Positions 33,866 through 48,800 of a DNA stretch of 64,000 nt are shown here, piece by piece; position 1 is the first letter of the stretch, and the number at the start of each line of letters is the position of its first letter. The notes under the pieces were generated by a model. It saw only the letters and a list, made by a program, of their open reading frames with translations, made no database searches and was not told where the DNA came from. The translations under genes were made by a program, and so were the position numbers. The DNA lies in the NCBI RefSeq assembly GCF_023065955.2, contig NW_026622808.1, positions 40,188,475-40,252,474 of the forward strand. Reading direction: 5' to 3'. Source of the stretch: Ursus arctos (lineage: Eukaryota; Chordata; Mammalia; Carnivora; Ursidae).

Positions 33866-36800
33866 TAAAAGATTGTATTTATTTATTTGTTAGAGAGAGA
33901 GCACGCACAAGCAGGGGAGCAGCAGGCAGAGGGAAAAGCAGGCCCCACTGAGCAGGGAGCCCAATGCAGGACTCCACCCCAGGACCCCAGGATCATGACC
34001 TGAATTGAAGGCAGACCCTTAACTGATTGAGCCACCCAGGTGTCCCAAAGGGAAAAAAATATTTAAATAATTGTTTAATTGATGTATTTTTTAAAAAGTA
34101 GGAATAGAAACAGAAGCCTGGTAGCCTTTAACACATAAATCCTTTCAGAGACTCTAGTTCATCCTGTTCTAAACCGTTACTAACCCACCATAAGGATCTC
34201 AGTTTAAAAATACTAAAGAATGACTAGCTATGTTCTCTGAGGCTACGTTGCATTTGCAGACTTCAGTTCATTGAGCAGATACTGCTGTGAGCACGCGCCT
34301 TGCTCCTGGCACTGTGCTGGGCACTTGGGGAGCGAGACAGATGTGGTCCCTGCCTTTGTTTGTTTGCTCATTCCAAAAGAATCTGTCCTGGAGGTTTCGG
34401 GTGTGGGGTAAAAGGTGGGAAAGGGAGATTGGGGCCAGCTGTGGGGCCCCTTGGAGGCCAGGCTCAGGGATCTGAACAGCAGTGAGGGACTTGAGCAGGT
34501 ATATAGCATGTGAAAGTGGTATTTTAGGAAGCTTAATTTGCTGGCGGTGAGTAGGGGTCCATCAAAAGTGTGAAGGAAGGGGAGAGGAGAGTCCATGGTG
34601 ATAATGAAGCAGTGGGGTTAGAAAGGCCACATCAGGTCAGTGGCAGTGGGGAGAGAAGGACCAGCGAGAGGGAGTAATGAAACAGAGAAGTCTGCTAGGT
34701 AGAGGCCATAAGGGAAGCAAAGGCACCCGAAATGATTAGAGAAACAGTCCAAGGTAAGCGAGCTGTAGCTGGTCTTCCCGGGAAGATTGTGAGTCTGAGT
34801 TTGGTTCTGGAATACTGAAGAGGCAGTGGCACTTGCCATGATAAGGGTTAGCATTGTTTAAGCACTTGGTACGGGCGGGGCCCAGCCCTGTGGTAAGTTC
34901 TCTGTGTTAATTATCTCATTTCCTAAGTTGGGCAAATGGGAGCCCCCATGTAACCACTGTGTAACGTTTTCATCACTCCAGATACTTCCTTGAGGCCTCT
35001 TTGCAGTCAGTATCCTTTCTCTGATCCCTGGCAGCTGCTGGTCTGCTTTGTGTTACTGTCATTTCACCTTTTCTAGAATGTCATATAGAAATGGCATCTT
35101 ATAGGGTATAATGGTTTGCGTCTGGCTTCTTTCAGCATAAAGCTTTGACATTCTTTCAGGTTGTCGCATGTTTCTTTTTATTGTCCAGTAGTATTTCACC
35201 CTTTGTTATGCATTCATTAGCTGGTTGACATTTGGGTTGTTTCCACTTTGGGGCTGTTGTGAATAGAGCTTCTGTGAGCATTGGGTACCGGCCTTTGTGT
35301 GGACATACTTTCCTTTCTCCTGGGCAAATATCTAGGACTGGAATTGCTTAGTCACATGGTAAGCGCATATTTAACTTTAAAAAAGGAATGACCAAACTCT
35401 TCTAGATTCTTACCTGATTCTCGTGACAACTCTCTGTTGAGTTCACTACTATCAGTTCACTATTGAGTTCACTGTTATTTTTCGGTTGCAAGGAAATGAG
35501 GTGCAGAGAGGATAAGTAACTTGCTCCAGGCCACAGGGCTGGGGGCGGCAGAATGGTTTGTAGACCAGTGGATTTTGAGCCATTCCCAGCCTGATCTGTT
35601 ATTAGGGCCCGCAGAGCAGTGGACCTGTTTGATGGCTCCAGGAAGCCCAGGCCTACATGAGGATGAGTTAGGGGTCCACCCTTGAGCCACGGAACCAGAC
35701 ACTGATTTGGGTTACCGTGTTCTCAGTTCTCCCATCCCACACCTGCAGAGGCATGGAGTTAGTTCATTACATACAGTGGAGGCTTTAGGGGAATACTGTC
35801 CAACGGAAATATAATGCAAACCACATAGTTAATTTTAAGTTCTCTCGTAGCCACATTAGAAAAGTAAAAGGGAACGGGTGAAATAATAATCTGTTCCTAA
35901 CCCAATATATCTAAAATATTATTTCAATAGATAATCAGTATAAAAACTATTAATATGCTTTATGTTCTCTATGCCATACAAAGTTTTTGTAGCCAGCTGT
36001 GCCTTGTAGAACTACAGCATACAGCGTACAAACATCTGTTGGGACTAGGCACATTTCAGGTGCATGAGAGCTACATACTGCTTGTGGCTACTATACTGGA
36101 CAGCCCAGATACAGACATTAAAAATAATATCCAGACGTGCGGTTGCTACTATGGAAAGAGATTCGTCTATTATTAAGTGGGGGGAGAAAAGCAAGTCAAA
36201 ACACACTATGTTTACTGTGCTCACATTTTCATAAATGTCTAATGTTTATATCTGCAAACAGTCTGTAACTATACTGTCCAGTGGCTACAGTTAGCCACTT
36301 AAACTACTTAAATTTAGTAAAAGTAAGTACTTAAACTGCAGTCCCTCAGTCACACTAGCCACATGTACCCAGTGGCCACTCCGTTGGATGTCACAGCCTT
36401 AGGTCAGTACTCTCTCCAGGCTGCCGAACTGAGAGAGAAGAGCGGAGCAGGAGCCAGGAGGGCTTGGTGACCATTGAGACCCAGAGTCTTCATGGTTTCT
36501 GAGAGGAAAGCATAGGAAAGAGGTGCAGCTGTTGTTGGACTTTAACAGGAACATAGTGTGGAAACCGAACGGCCTCGTCAAAGACCCTGTTCCATTCTGG
36601 GACAACTGAAGTTAACCACCATTCACATTGCTGGGTGCTCACTCCAGAAGCCTGATGTCCACGTTAGGACATCTAAAAATGTTCCTCTCTGCTTCTTCGG
36701 AACCTGCCTCGTGTTCATGGGGCGCTTACTTAACATGGGGAAGAGAACAGAATTTTCGTATTTGTACACTGCTTCTGTGCGGTGCCCGATTACATTCAGC

Positions 36801-39800
36801 CCGCAGTTTGTGAACGTGCAGGAGGAGGCAGCTTGCCAGGCACAGAGGTCTCCGAGTGCTCTGCAGCTATTTCAACTCCTGTTACCCAGGCCTGGGTTCC
36901 TGTTGTCGGCAGCCTGCCCCTCACTGCCTCTGGGCTCCTTCCTCACTCGGGCCTGGTTTTGCCTGTTTAGCTGACCTCTCCTTCAAAATGAGGGGTGTGT
37001 GATGTGTAAGCATCCTGTCTCAGGCCACAGAGAGTAGGAAGTGCTGAGCCCCTGGGTCGACAGGCGGGGGTGGAGTCCATTCTCCTGACTTCCTAGCTGA
37101 GTGCCCTTGTTGAAGGCACCTGCCCTCTCTGAGAAGCGGGGTTCTTGTGAAAAAGAGGTAGTGACACGTACCTCCAAGCACTGCTGGGAGTTGGGATAAG
37201 CTGAGGAACAGAAGAGTTAAGTGCCTTCAGCTCTGAAGAGGTCTAGGGTAGCGTGGCGTGTATAGTCACTTACATGATTATGACTGGAACTAGCTTCTCA
37301 GGAGGACACAGGGATGCTTTGAGGCGAGGCGGGGTGAATTTATGTGCAGTCAGCCCTCCCTCATCCTTTGTGATGCTGAGCAGTTCTACTCCATTGAAAC
37401 CACTAGGGACTTCCCTAGCTTGACTTCCCCATAATTTCAAGCTCCTTTCCCACCAAATATTTTACCACCCCTGACACTAATAGAAGAGTTAATTTGTTTG
37501 ACTTTCATCTCCTTTTTTTCCAGTCTTCCCAGCACAGTAAAAGTGCTGGTGAGTCATAAAAGTTCCTTCGCCAAAGGAAAAAAGATGATAGCTTGTATTA
37601 TCATTGGTGATGTACTGTGCTCTTATCCGAGCTCAGATAATCTCAGTCCTTATCACTCAAGATTCTTTGTTTGCGTAGCATGTTTTAAATTACATGGGTA
37701 ACAAATCAAGGAACTTTTGGAAAAATTGTTTTTCCTGATTAGGGAAGTAAAATATGCTCATTGAGGATAACCTAAAAAATATGAAAAAAATAGCTAAGAG
37801 AATTTAAACCACACATAATTTCACCCCAGGAGATAACTACTGTTAACATTTATTGTAGTTCTCTCTTCCTATCAATGTTATCACAGTTTTTTATCCTTTT
37901 AGAATATTTGACATTATAGCATACACATTATCCTGTGTAATGAAAAATTCTTTTAATACACCGTTCCAAAGGTTATATCATAACATGACCATTCTCTTAT
38001 TGTTGATATCCAGGTTCTTTTAGGGGGAGGCTTTTTACTTAGCTTCCTTAAAAATGGATATAGAAGGGGTTCCTGGCTGGCTCAGTTGGTGAAACCTGTG
38101 ACTCTTGATCTCGGGGTTGTGGGTTCGAGCCCCACGTTGGGTGTAGAGATGACTTAAAAATCAAATCTTTTTTTTCTTTTAAGATTTTATTTGTTTATTT
38201 TGACAGAGAGATAGAGAGTGAGCACAAATAGACAGAGCGGCAGGCAGGGGAGAGGGAGAAGCAGACTCTCCGCTGAGCAGGGAGCCCTATGTGGGGCTTG
38301 ATCCCAGGACTCTGGGATCATGACCTGAGCTAAAGGCAGACGCTTAACCGTCTGAGCCCCCCAGGCGCCCCTTAAAAATAAAATCTTAAAAATAAATAAA
38401 TGTGGGCATAGAAGCGGGGACAAGAGAAGTTGGAGTAATGGTGCTTGCTGTCAGAAATCAGAGACTGATAAAAGTATTTCCCCTGTTCAAAGAGAGTGGC
38501 TGCTGCTTGTTGTTCCCCTGGTGCTCTTGACAGTGCTGTGGCCATCTCCCGTGCTTGCTGATAAGGGCTGTGTTGTATTCACCTATCCACACCTTGTGTT
38601 TGCTGTTTCTTAGCAGAAGAGAAAACTAAGTTACAGAGCTGTCCTCCGTGCTGGGTGCTGTCAGTATACAATCTCATCTAATACTTCCTGCCATCCTGTT
38701 GGAAAGGTAGGATTTTGCTGGTAATAAGCTGAGGCGCAGAGGCTCAGCAAAGTTAGGTCACAAAACTAGTGAAGTGGCAGTTGGGCTTTGAATTGGGTCT
38801 CTGTGACTGGAAAGCCAAGGCCTCTCCCCCTGGGGACTTGCAGTGGTGGCATGGGGGAGTGGTGCACAGTGTGGCTGATCCACACATCAGCCTCCAGAAG
38901 GCTTTGGGACCATGGCACAGGGGGGTAGGCAGAGAAGTGGCCCCAGGAGGAGGAACACTTCCTTCCTAGCTGGTACTCAGGTCGGTGAGGGTTGAGGAGT
39001 TGGCCACCCCCAGATACAGAAGAGCCCCCATAAAAATCATTAATTCCAGCCAGATCAGAGTTTGTGTGTTTACTGTCTTTTCTAGCCTGCCAGCTAAATA
39101 CTGGTTCTCTGAGGTTATGTTCACTGCGTCTGTTTCTACACTTTTAGGGCGTCAGCCCAAGAAATTTGAGGATTATTGGAGGTCATATTTCATTTTTAAT
39201 TACTATTTAATTGAGCCCGAAATTTTTGAGGGTTTTTTTCCCTTTGCTTTGACGTAAATGGAATTCATGGGTTCCCATCTTAGCAAATTATGTAATTTGC
39301 TTTGGCGTCATTCAAGGGTCCTTGTGCTACAGAATGCCACAGGAACTGCTGTTGAAAATGCCATGTTGATTCTCGAGTCAGGTCTGTGACCGAAAGGATT
39401 TTTGAGCACTGCTCTGCCGTGTTTCTCCTAGCTGAAACATGGGCTGTCTTTGAAGTCGGGCGTGGAGACCAGCTCCCCCGGCAGGGCAGGAGACTGTCCC
39501 ACAGGGGAGAGCGTGGACTTCAAAAGGCCGGGAGAAGGAAGAAGCAGGCTCAGTAAGGCAGTGGCATCTCACTGCAGGCATCAAAGCGTGTGTATGATGT
39601 GTTCCTTGCCCCTTCTGGGAACACAGAGTAGAAATTGGAGAACTTGCTTTGCATAGAGGTGAAGCACACAGTTCTATGATTCAGTTAGATTTTAAATGAG
39701 ATTTATTTCACTTGGTCGAAAAGGAGATACAGTTGGCTTCACTCACCTGCCTAAATTTAGGTTAAGATCGTGGTGATTCTTAAAATGCCTTTTATTTTAT

Positions 39801-42800
39801 TATTTTTGAAAGATTTTATTTATTTGAGAGAGAGAGAGAGAGCTCGAGCACAAGCGGGGTGGGAGGTGCAGAGGGAGAGGGAGAAGCAGACTCCCCGCTG
39901 AGCAGGGATCCCGATGCGAGCTTGATCCGGGACCCCGAGATCATGATCCAAGCTTAAGGCAGACACTGAACCGACTGAGCCACCCAGGCTCCCCCTTCAC
40001 ATGCCTTTTAAAACCCTAATGCTTGCATTGGTTTGGGGGCAGGTTTTGCACATTACTGGATTGCACAGCAATGAGAATAAAACACAGGTACATTTCAGCA
40101 CTGAAAATCTACAAATGAAACAACAAGTAATGAATATTTAACAGCGTAAGGAGTAATTATTAATTCTAGGTGAAATATTAAGAATTGTAAGCAGCCAGGT
40201 AGGTTGGTGGTAACCTGAGCAGAAGTCCTGCAACTGAGAATTTCCTTGGAGACCTTGTTGTCCTTCAGGGTGATGTTGCCCATTACCCGTGAGCTGTGGC
40301 TCTTGTGCTGTGTGATACCATGGGTTTGAATACTGAGTTTATAAAGGGGTGATAAATCAGGGCTTGGAAGATCCATGGAGACTTTCTTTCTTTCTTTTTT
40401 TTTTTAATTGTTTTTTATTATTTAAGTAGAGTTGACATACAACTCTGAGAGCACGAGAGGGGGGTGGAGGAGCAGAGGTAGAGAGAGAAGCAGACTCCCC
40501 ATTGAGCAGGGAGCCCAATGCGGCTGGATCCCAGGACCCTGGGATCATGACCTGGGGCGAAGGCAGATGCTTAACCGACTGAGCCACCCAGGTGCCCTGT
40601 GACTTTATTTTATAACTAGAAGTTTGTACATTTTAGTCTCCTTCACCTATTTCACCCATGCCCCCACCCCCATAGAGATTTTCTTGAGCATGCTGTTTGA
40701 CTTTTCCTAGATGTAGGAAAAAGCAACATGCTTCCTCCTTCCGAAAGGAGCAAGCAGTCAACAAATTCCCAGTCAACAAATTCCCACCGAGTATTTTCTG
40801 CACTTCTACCATGGGCCTGACCTTGTGCTGGGTGCTGTTTGCAAAACAAAGAAATACGTGATTCCAGCCTTTGAAGAACTTAGTTGGAGAGAGTCCCTCC
40901 TTTCCCCAGACATAGGTAGACATAGGACAGAAATAGCAGTAACATGATTAAACAGCTGACCTTGCCAGGTGTTGACTCGGTAGACCAGAGAAAGAGGGGA
41001 GTCAATAAGGGATGTTTAGAATACACGGAATCTGACTGAGTAGAGGAGGGGTTGAGGAGAAGGAATGAGTTAGGACACTTTGGTTGGGTGATAGCAGAAC
41101 ATGGAAGCTAGGCTAAGGAGTTGAGTTTTATTCTGTGGCCAGTGGGAGCCCTGGAAGGTTCCTGAGCAGGGAAGTAGAATGATGTTGGATGTCCAGCAAG
41201 TTCACGCATGCTCAGCGTTCTCTGTGGGCCTTCCTATGAAGGGAAAGTACCAGGAGGAAGTCGATTTGGGAATGAACCCAAGAGAGTGGTGTGGCTAGTA
41301 GGTGCTGGAGACCGGGCCTCCTACACCAGAGCTTTCACTTTCTAGTCAAGGCATGTGCCCTTTCAGAGGCTCATTGTCCCCAGCTGCAAAATGAGGGTAA
41401 TGGTTCCCATCGGCAGGTGGTATGAATGGTACCTGGGGAAGCCACCACGACATGGCCCAGTGTGGGGGACCCCACAGGGCTCAGGTTAGGTACATACTGT
41501 ACCCTTGAAGAGGCAAGGAGGGATGAGAGTGGGAATAGAGGAGACTGTGAGGTTTGGTGGGTGCTTGGCTCATTTGTTTCCTTCCTCTCTTGAAAGGGTT
41601 TTTATTTTTATAGTGTAAAGCTGCTTCCTTTTTAAGAGGTTTTAGAACCATGGTTCTCACCCCTGGCTGCACATTAGAATCGCCTGGGGAACTTTTAGGA
41701 CCTACTAATGCCTGTGTTTCAGCCAGACAAGTTAAATCAGAATCTCTGGAAGGGACAGTCAAACCATTAGTATCCTTTTTTTTTTTTTTTTTTTTTTTTT
41801 AAAGTTCTGTGATTACAGAATGCAGCAGGGTTGAGACCCTCTGCTTTGGAGATGGTGATGTGGGAACACGGACAGGTAAAATATCTCCAAACAGTTGCCC
41901 TCATCTCTCTGTACTTTGAGTCTCTGAGAAAATCTGTTATCTGTGCTGAAAGGGAAGGAAGAAGAATTAATGTGGGTTAATCTGGTTTGAAGGTTTGCTG
42001 AAGTTTTGGTTTTAGCTCATTTAACACATTTTTTTTTTCCAAAGTGATCTGGGTTTGTAACCTCATTAAGGTAATTTGGGGACAGACAGATTCAAAATAA
42101 GTTTTCCTCTTCAGTTTTTCCTAAAATTTCATCAAACCAAGGCATCTTTGAATACCAGCTATTGTGCAGGGAAATCGTAAATACCTTTCTGAAAACTCAG
42201 GAAACAAAAAGCCAGTGAGGATGCTTACTTGGAAAACAGCCTGTGTTGGAAGCATTAACAGTTGTGGAAATGACAGCCCCCCCCCCCCCCAGATTGGAGT
42301 CGATGGGTCAACATCACTAGAAATGAACCACCTGAGTTCCACCACCTAGTAAGGACTCATCTTTCAGGGCTGCAGAAGGACCTCAGGGCACCCCAGGTCA
42401 CCAAGGGCTGCCAGCCGTGCCTGGCAGGTGGCAAAGCTTTGGGAATCAGGTACTTGGGTCGCTCTCTCATTCAGCTGCTTCCTAGTTGTGCGACCTTGGA
42501 CAGCTCACTCAACTTAGCTGAGCTGAGATCTCCCCTCCGGGCAGCTGTGAGAATTGAAAGAGCAGTGTTGAGTAAAGGGCTTAGCAAAGTTCCTGGCACA
42601 GGATCAGTGCTCACTTTGTCCTCTCTCTCTTCTCTAACGTCACTTAAGTCAGAAATTCCGTGGTCCTGGTGCCTTTCCGGTTTGAAGAACTTCTGCACCA
42701 GACCACACTGACTAGCCAAAATGCTAGGGTTTGACAGGGTGGCCACCCTGCCCCACCAAGATACAGGGTGTGGTGTGGTGAGGAGGAGCAAGAAGAAGGC

Positions 42801-45800
42801 CCTTTGGGGAAGTGGCAGCAGATGGCGGGATTTGGGGACAGGCGTAGATCTGTGTGACTCAGGGCTGCACTACAGAGCTCTGAGCTCTCCCTTTGTTGCC
42901 CGATGGGCCTTGGTGGTTTATTGTCTCTTTGATACACACTGCAGTTTCCATTCCACATCAGAGACAGTGGTAAAGATGGGAATGATTCGCTGGAGGATTC
43001 TGGGCTGCTGACTGCAGCTCGGCAGGAGGAGGCCTGACTTCGAATGTTGGGTTTCTACTAGTCCCCAGGGCACTCTCCTCTCTGCTTTAATAAGAGCTAC
43101 AGCCTGGTTGCCAGCAGTGAACAGCTGTGCTGTTTAGTTTACAAACTGGAGATCTGAGGTGAAAGTATTTCCTTTTGGTCAAGGGGATGGTGGTATCAAG
43201 CAAACTAAAAAGATTCAAATGTTTTATAGTTAGGGACCAACTTGTCTTTTCGAACTGGAATAAAAATATTTCTGAGCAGGGGCGCCTGGCTGGCTCAGTC
43301 GGTAGAGCATCTCTTGATCTTGGGGTTGTGAGTTCGAGCCCCACATTGGGGGTAGAGTTTACTTTAAAAAATTTTTTTTCGAGCAAAGTCACCTTATATT
43401 CCCCAGTGTCTTTCGGTATCTGTTACCACATGGCAGATGGGACTTGGGGACCAGTGAAGCCTTAATGGGTCCCAATGTGTTTTTGCACAATGGGTGGTAC
43501 TTTGAGGCTGCCAGTAACTAAGCAAAGTCTAGGTGGACACAAGTGTGTTACAAATGGTGTTGTTTGTGAGGTACCAGTAGGCTACGGCCAAGGGCAGATA
43601 GGCAGATGATGACAGAGGTAACCCTCAGCACCACCCTGTAACCCAGGCCTCCAAGGATTGGGATGACTGGTTTATCTATGCACCTGAACCTGGGTTTCTC
43701 AACCTTATGACTAATGACATTGGGTGCCAGGTAGTCCTTTGTTGGGGGGGTGGGAGCTGTGCTGTGCATTGTAGGTGTTTAGCAGCACCTGACCTCTATC
43801 TACTGGATGCCAGTAGCACTCCCCCATCCCCTGTGACAACCAGCGAGGGCTCCAGACAATGACCTAAATGTCATTTGGGTCAGAATCACCCTCTTTGGAA
43901 ATCACTGGCCTAAATTTAAAGAATGTCTTGGCACAGACATTCATGAGGATGTCTTGGCTATCACAGTCTGACATCATGACCCAGGCATTATCTTGTGGTT
44001 ACTGCTTCCCTCTGCCAATGCTTTTCCCAGTCATTACTGTGTGCCATTTTATAGACAAGGTTTTTTTTTTTAAGACAGTATAATAATCATAATCCCAATA
44101 ATAGCCAACTTTATAGGGTATCAATGAAGAGGCTTCAGGAATACCTTAGCGAGACTGTTAGCCTGATAGTGCTGGGATCCTGGAGTACAGATAACTCTGA
44201 AGGCACATGGAAGAATAGAACACATAATTGTTCCTGTCAGTTGGGGGGAGGGGAGAGAAATAAAGGGCAAAGAGTATATGTAAAGGAGTATAATGGAGGA
44301 TGTTTGCCAGTTGACCGAATAGTATAGACATAACCTATTCTGGCACAAATGCATGTTCAGGAAGTTCTGAATTTTATTAAGGAAACTCTACCCTCAATGT
44401 GGGTCACAAACTCATGACCCTGAGATCAAGGGTCACATGTTTATAGACAAGTTTTTTTAAAAAAATATGAATTGTGTGTCTACAGGAGGAAGGAATGGAG
44501 TCAGACTGTACCTTTCTTGTTCAGACTTACACCCCAGCGTGAATGAAGTACAGGGATTGGAACGTTATGGGTGCTTTAGTGGATGTTTGCAACTGGCAGC
44601 AACATCGTTGTAAAGCACAGGTCTGAACTCTAAAATCAACGTGTGTAAAGCAAGATAGTGGTGTTTACTCAGTACCTACCAAGTGCCCAACACTGAACTG
44701 GAGTTTTTAATATTAATATTACTCCTCTGAGAAATCACAGTGAAATAATAGATGCTAGAAGTGATTTTTGAGAATTAACATTTCCCCCCAATTTTAGAGG
44801 TCAGAAGAGCTCGTCGATGTGTAGTTGCTTGGAAGTACTCAATTATATGTGCTAATTTCAGCTTGACCCTAAGAATGTAAAAGCCCAGAAAATTTGCCAC
44901 TAAGACAACCTTGGAAAAAAGGAAATTTCCAACCTAAGGGATTGATCCCCCAAATTTAAGAAGGTCAGAAGTTTTCAGCATTTTATCTGTATGTATTCAG
45001 AAATAATTGCATTAGCATATTGCTTAAGAGATTTGCCACACTACGCAAATCAGTCTTTTTTTTTTTTTGTAAGATTTTATTTATTTATTTGACAGAAAGA
45101 GAGACAGCCAGCGAGAGAGGGAACACAAGCAGGGGGAGTGGGAGAGGAAGAAGCAGGCTCCCAGCAGAGGAGCCCGATGTGGGGCTCGATCCCAGAACGC
45201 CGGGATCACGCCCTGAGCCAAAGGCAGCCGCTTAAGGACTGAGCCACCGAGGCGCCCCTGCAAATCAGTCTTAAAATATTTATTTTATAACCTCACATGA
45301 ACCCAGCTAAGCATAGTGCCAGGTACACAGCTGATTCACTCATAATTGAGTGGATATTATTGAATTACCATCCTTAACATATTCCTGAAGAGGCGAAATT
45401 CCTGCTATGAGAACTTTATCAACCTTTCTTAAATAAACAGAATGTAAATGAATGATAGCACAGTAAGATCTATTTTAAAATCCAGTCACCAGGTTAACAA
45501 TGCTCATTTGGCTTTGTTTTCTAAATCACCTATTTATTTATTTATTTATTTATTTATTAACTTTTTTTTTTTTAAAGATTTTATTTATTTATTTGACAGA
45601 GAGAGAGACAGCCAGCGAGAGAAGGAACACAAGCAGGGGGAGTGGGAGAGGAAGAAGCAGGCTCCCAGCGGAGGAGCCTGATGTGGGACTCGATCCCAGG
45701 ACTCCGGGATCACGCCTTGGGCCGAAGGCAGACGCCCAACGACTGAGCCACCCAGGCTCCCTAAATCACCTATTTAAATGAGAATTCAGTAGAAAGGATT

Positions 45801-48800
45801 TGTTGAATACTGTATTGATAAGCATTTTTTGAGGAGTGACTGTTGGTAATGCCTAAATCATACCATCCAAAGATATTAAAACAGTTCTGAGCATTTGAGG
45901 AAAGAATGTCAGCATTCTTTATGATTTCATCTATACCTTCATCATGACTCCCTGTGTATATAGACAGAAGGCTGGACTAGGTCTGTGTTTCCTGCTTACT
46001 TGTTAGTAAGAATTACCTGGGGAAGCTGTTGACACGTCTAATTCCTAGGGTTCTATCCTAGAGATTCTAATTCAGCATGTCTGGTGCAAAGCCTGAGAAT
46101 GTGTATTTTTAACACCCTCTCCTCTCCCTCCTCCTTAGGAGCAGAGAGATGTTAATGATCAGGCGGGTGGGGGGGGTCATTGGATTTAGTTTCTCTGGAA
46201 AATGCCATCATTGCCTCTCTATTCTACCTTTTCACTTATTTTCTTAACCATGGCCTTCTCTAGCTGATGATGCATATAGAATGCAAACTGACTACTGAAA
46301 ATGGACCTTCATCTTCTGATTGCTACCACTGCTTGTTTTGAATGCCTAAGTTTAAACTTTTTATTTTAGGTAATTATAGATTTACATGCAGTTGTAAGAA
46401 AGAATGCAGAGAGATCCCATATGTCCATTACCCAGTCTGTTTCAGTGGTGCTGTCTTGTAAAACTGTAGTACGGTATCACAACCAGTACATTGACATTGA
46501 TACAGTCAAGATACAGAACATCCCCATCAATCCAAGCATCCCGCATGTCATGGTCTGTTTAGGCTGCTGTGGACGGCTTATGCACTGCAGAAATTTATTT
46601 TTCACAGTTCCAGATGCTGAAAGTCTGAGATCGGGGTGGCAGCATGGTTGCCTTCTGGGGACGGTCCTCTTCCTGGTTCATACCTGGTACCTTCTCAAAG
46701 TGTCCTCGTGGTGGAAGGGGCAAGGCAACCTTCTAGAACCTCCTTTATTTGGCACTAATCCCATTCATGAGGGTTTCACTCCCATGACCTTCCCACAGGT
46801 CCTACCTCCTAATACCATTGTCTTTGGGGGTTAGTATTCAGCATGAATTTTGGAGGGGGCACATTCAAAGCACAGCACCTCACTCTGCCTTTCTATAGCC
46901 ACACCTGCTTCTCTTCCCCCCCACACCCTATTACTCCAGACTTAACTCTTACAACCACTAATTTGTTCTCCATATCTATCATTTTGTCATTTCATGAATG
47001 TTATATAAATGGAGTCATATAGTTTGTACTCTTTTGGGATTGGCTTTTTCACTCAGCATAACTGGAGATTCATCCAAGTTGTTGTGTGAACTAGTAGTTT
47101 ATTCCTTTTTGTTTTGTTTTTAAAGATTTTATTTATTTATTTATTTCACAGAGCGAGAGAGCACAAGCAGGGGAACAGTAGAGGGAGAGGGAGAAGGGCT
47201 CCCCGCTGAGCAGGGAGCCTGAAGCTAGATCCCAGGCCCCTGGGATCATGACTCGAGCTGAAGGCAGATGCTCAACCATCTGAGCCACCCAGGCACCCCT
47301 CCTTTTTACTTCTGAGTGCTGTTCCATGATATGGATGTAGCAAAGGTTAACTGTTTACCTGTTAGTGGATATCTGGCTTGTTTCTAATATTTGGACTGTT
47401 ACTAATAAAGCTTCTACAAACATTCGAAGAACATTCATGTACAAGTTTTGTGTGAACATAAATGCTCATTTCTCTGGGGTAATGCCCAGGAGTACAATTG
47501 CTGGGTTGTATGATACTTGCATGTTTAATCTTTTAAGAAACTGCTAAGCTGTATTCCAGAGTGACTGTACCATTTTACATCCCCACTGGCAGTATATGTG
47601 TGATCCAGTTTCTCTGTATTCTAGCCCTCATTTGGTATTATTTTTTGTTTGTTTGTTTTAGTCATTGTGGTAGGTGTATAGTAATATCTTGTGGTCTTCA
47701 TATGCGTTTGCTTGATGACGGGTAATGTTGAACATCTTTTCATGTGCTTATTGCCATCTATTTATCCTCTTGAAAGGAATATGTATTCTGTTGTTGGATG
47801 GAGTGTTCAAAAATGCTTATTAAATCTGTTGGTTGATGTATTGTTGAGTTCTTCTGTGTCCTTCCTGGTTCTCTAATTGTTCTATCAGTTGCTGAGAGAG
47901 GGGTGTGGAAGTCTCCAGCTGTAACCATGGGTTTGCCCATTTCTTCTTTCAGTTCCATCAGTTTTTGCCTCCCATATTTTACAGCTCTGGTGTTTAGTAT
48001 ATGCATATTTAGGATTGCTTTGTCTTGCTGGTAGATTACGGTTTTATCTTGATGTAATATCCTTCTCTGTCTCTAGTACTTTTCGTTGAAGTCTAATTTA
48101 TGTGATATTTTCACTTAGTTTTTGATTCTCTTTCCCCCCTCTTTTTTAGGAATATATCATTCGGGTGCAAAGAGGAATTTCTGTAGAAAACAGCTGGCAG
48201 GTAAGCATTTTTTTTGTCGCTATAGAAATGTCTAAGGGTTTAAATAAAATTCTGACTCGGGGACATCCAAAAATGTAGAAAAACCAAAATATGCATAAAT
48301 ATGAATCCTGTTTCTTTTAGATATAAACCTTAGGCTTTAAGATATTTATTTCCAAAGCTTTTCTGTTCCCATTTGTTTGGTTTAATTTGGGTATGATGTT
48401 GCCACAGAGAGTATCTAGGAATTTGTTCTCTAGTTTAACCCAGAGTAGGATACTTAGGCAGTAGGCAGATTACTTGTTTTGTTCTTAGTAATTCGTACCT
48501 CCTCCCCTGCAGCCATGGCGTAGATGGGGACAGTCAAGTCCATTGGGTGGAAAGGCTAGGCGGGACCCTGGATATTGTACAGCTCGGAACCTGTGCATTT
48601 CATGGACTCCCCAGTCCACTCACAGGCAAATGCTAGTGCCAGCCCCCCCCCCAACCCCCCAGCTGTAGGTGAGGGTCACCTTACGGCCCTAGGGTCTGTG
48701 CTCCTCAGTGGTGGCCTCAGAGAGAAAAAACTTACTTGCATCCAGAGGTGCTTCCTATGTCAGTTGGCTTGCAGAGGGTGGCCATGTCTTTCTTGCCTTC

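Larger units (their letters stand above)
46340..48115 (-). mobile_element. Old LINE-1, antisense, next to PXK exon 2
   Basis: Inverted L1 text from the 3' side ('ttataggtaattatagatttacatgcag'-like start) through ORF2-end ('ggcttttcactcagcataac', 'aacattcatgtacaagttttgtgtg') to a more internal part ('tattctgttgttggatggagtgttc', 'gttgaagtctaatttatgtgatattttcac'). It is interrupted by an LTR-like block (46541-46880) and a Can-SINE, and has an internal deletion near 47770. Confidence 0.85.
23952..48149 (+). other. PXK intron 1 (24.2 kb)
   Basis: Contains no exon that I can recognise. Long unique stretches (24120-28020, 30030-31330, 32090-33000, 36400-37740, 38420-39780, 41850-43270) show no gene, no conserved frame starting with ATG and no RNA gene. 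Repeats are listed separately. It ends in an L1 copy that reaches almost to exon 2. Confidence 0.85.

Noticed and set aside
46421..46834. 137-codon frame across the L1/LTR junction
   Set aside because: It is made of two unrelated inverted repeat fragments and resembles neither L1 nor viral proteins in this frame.
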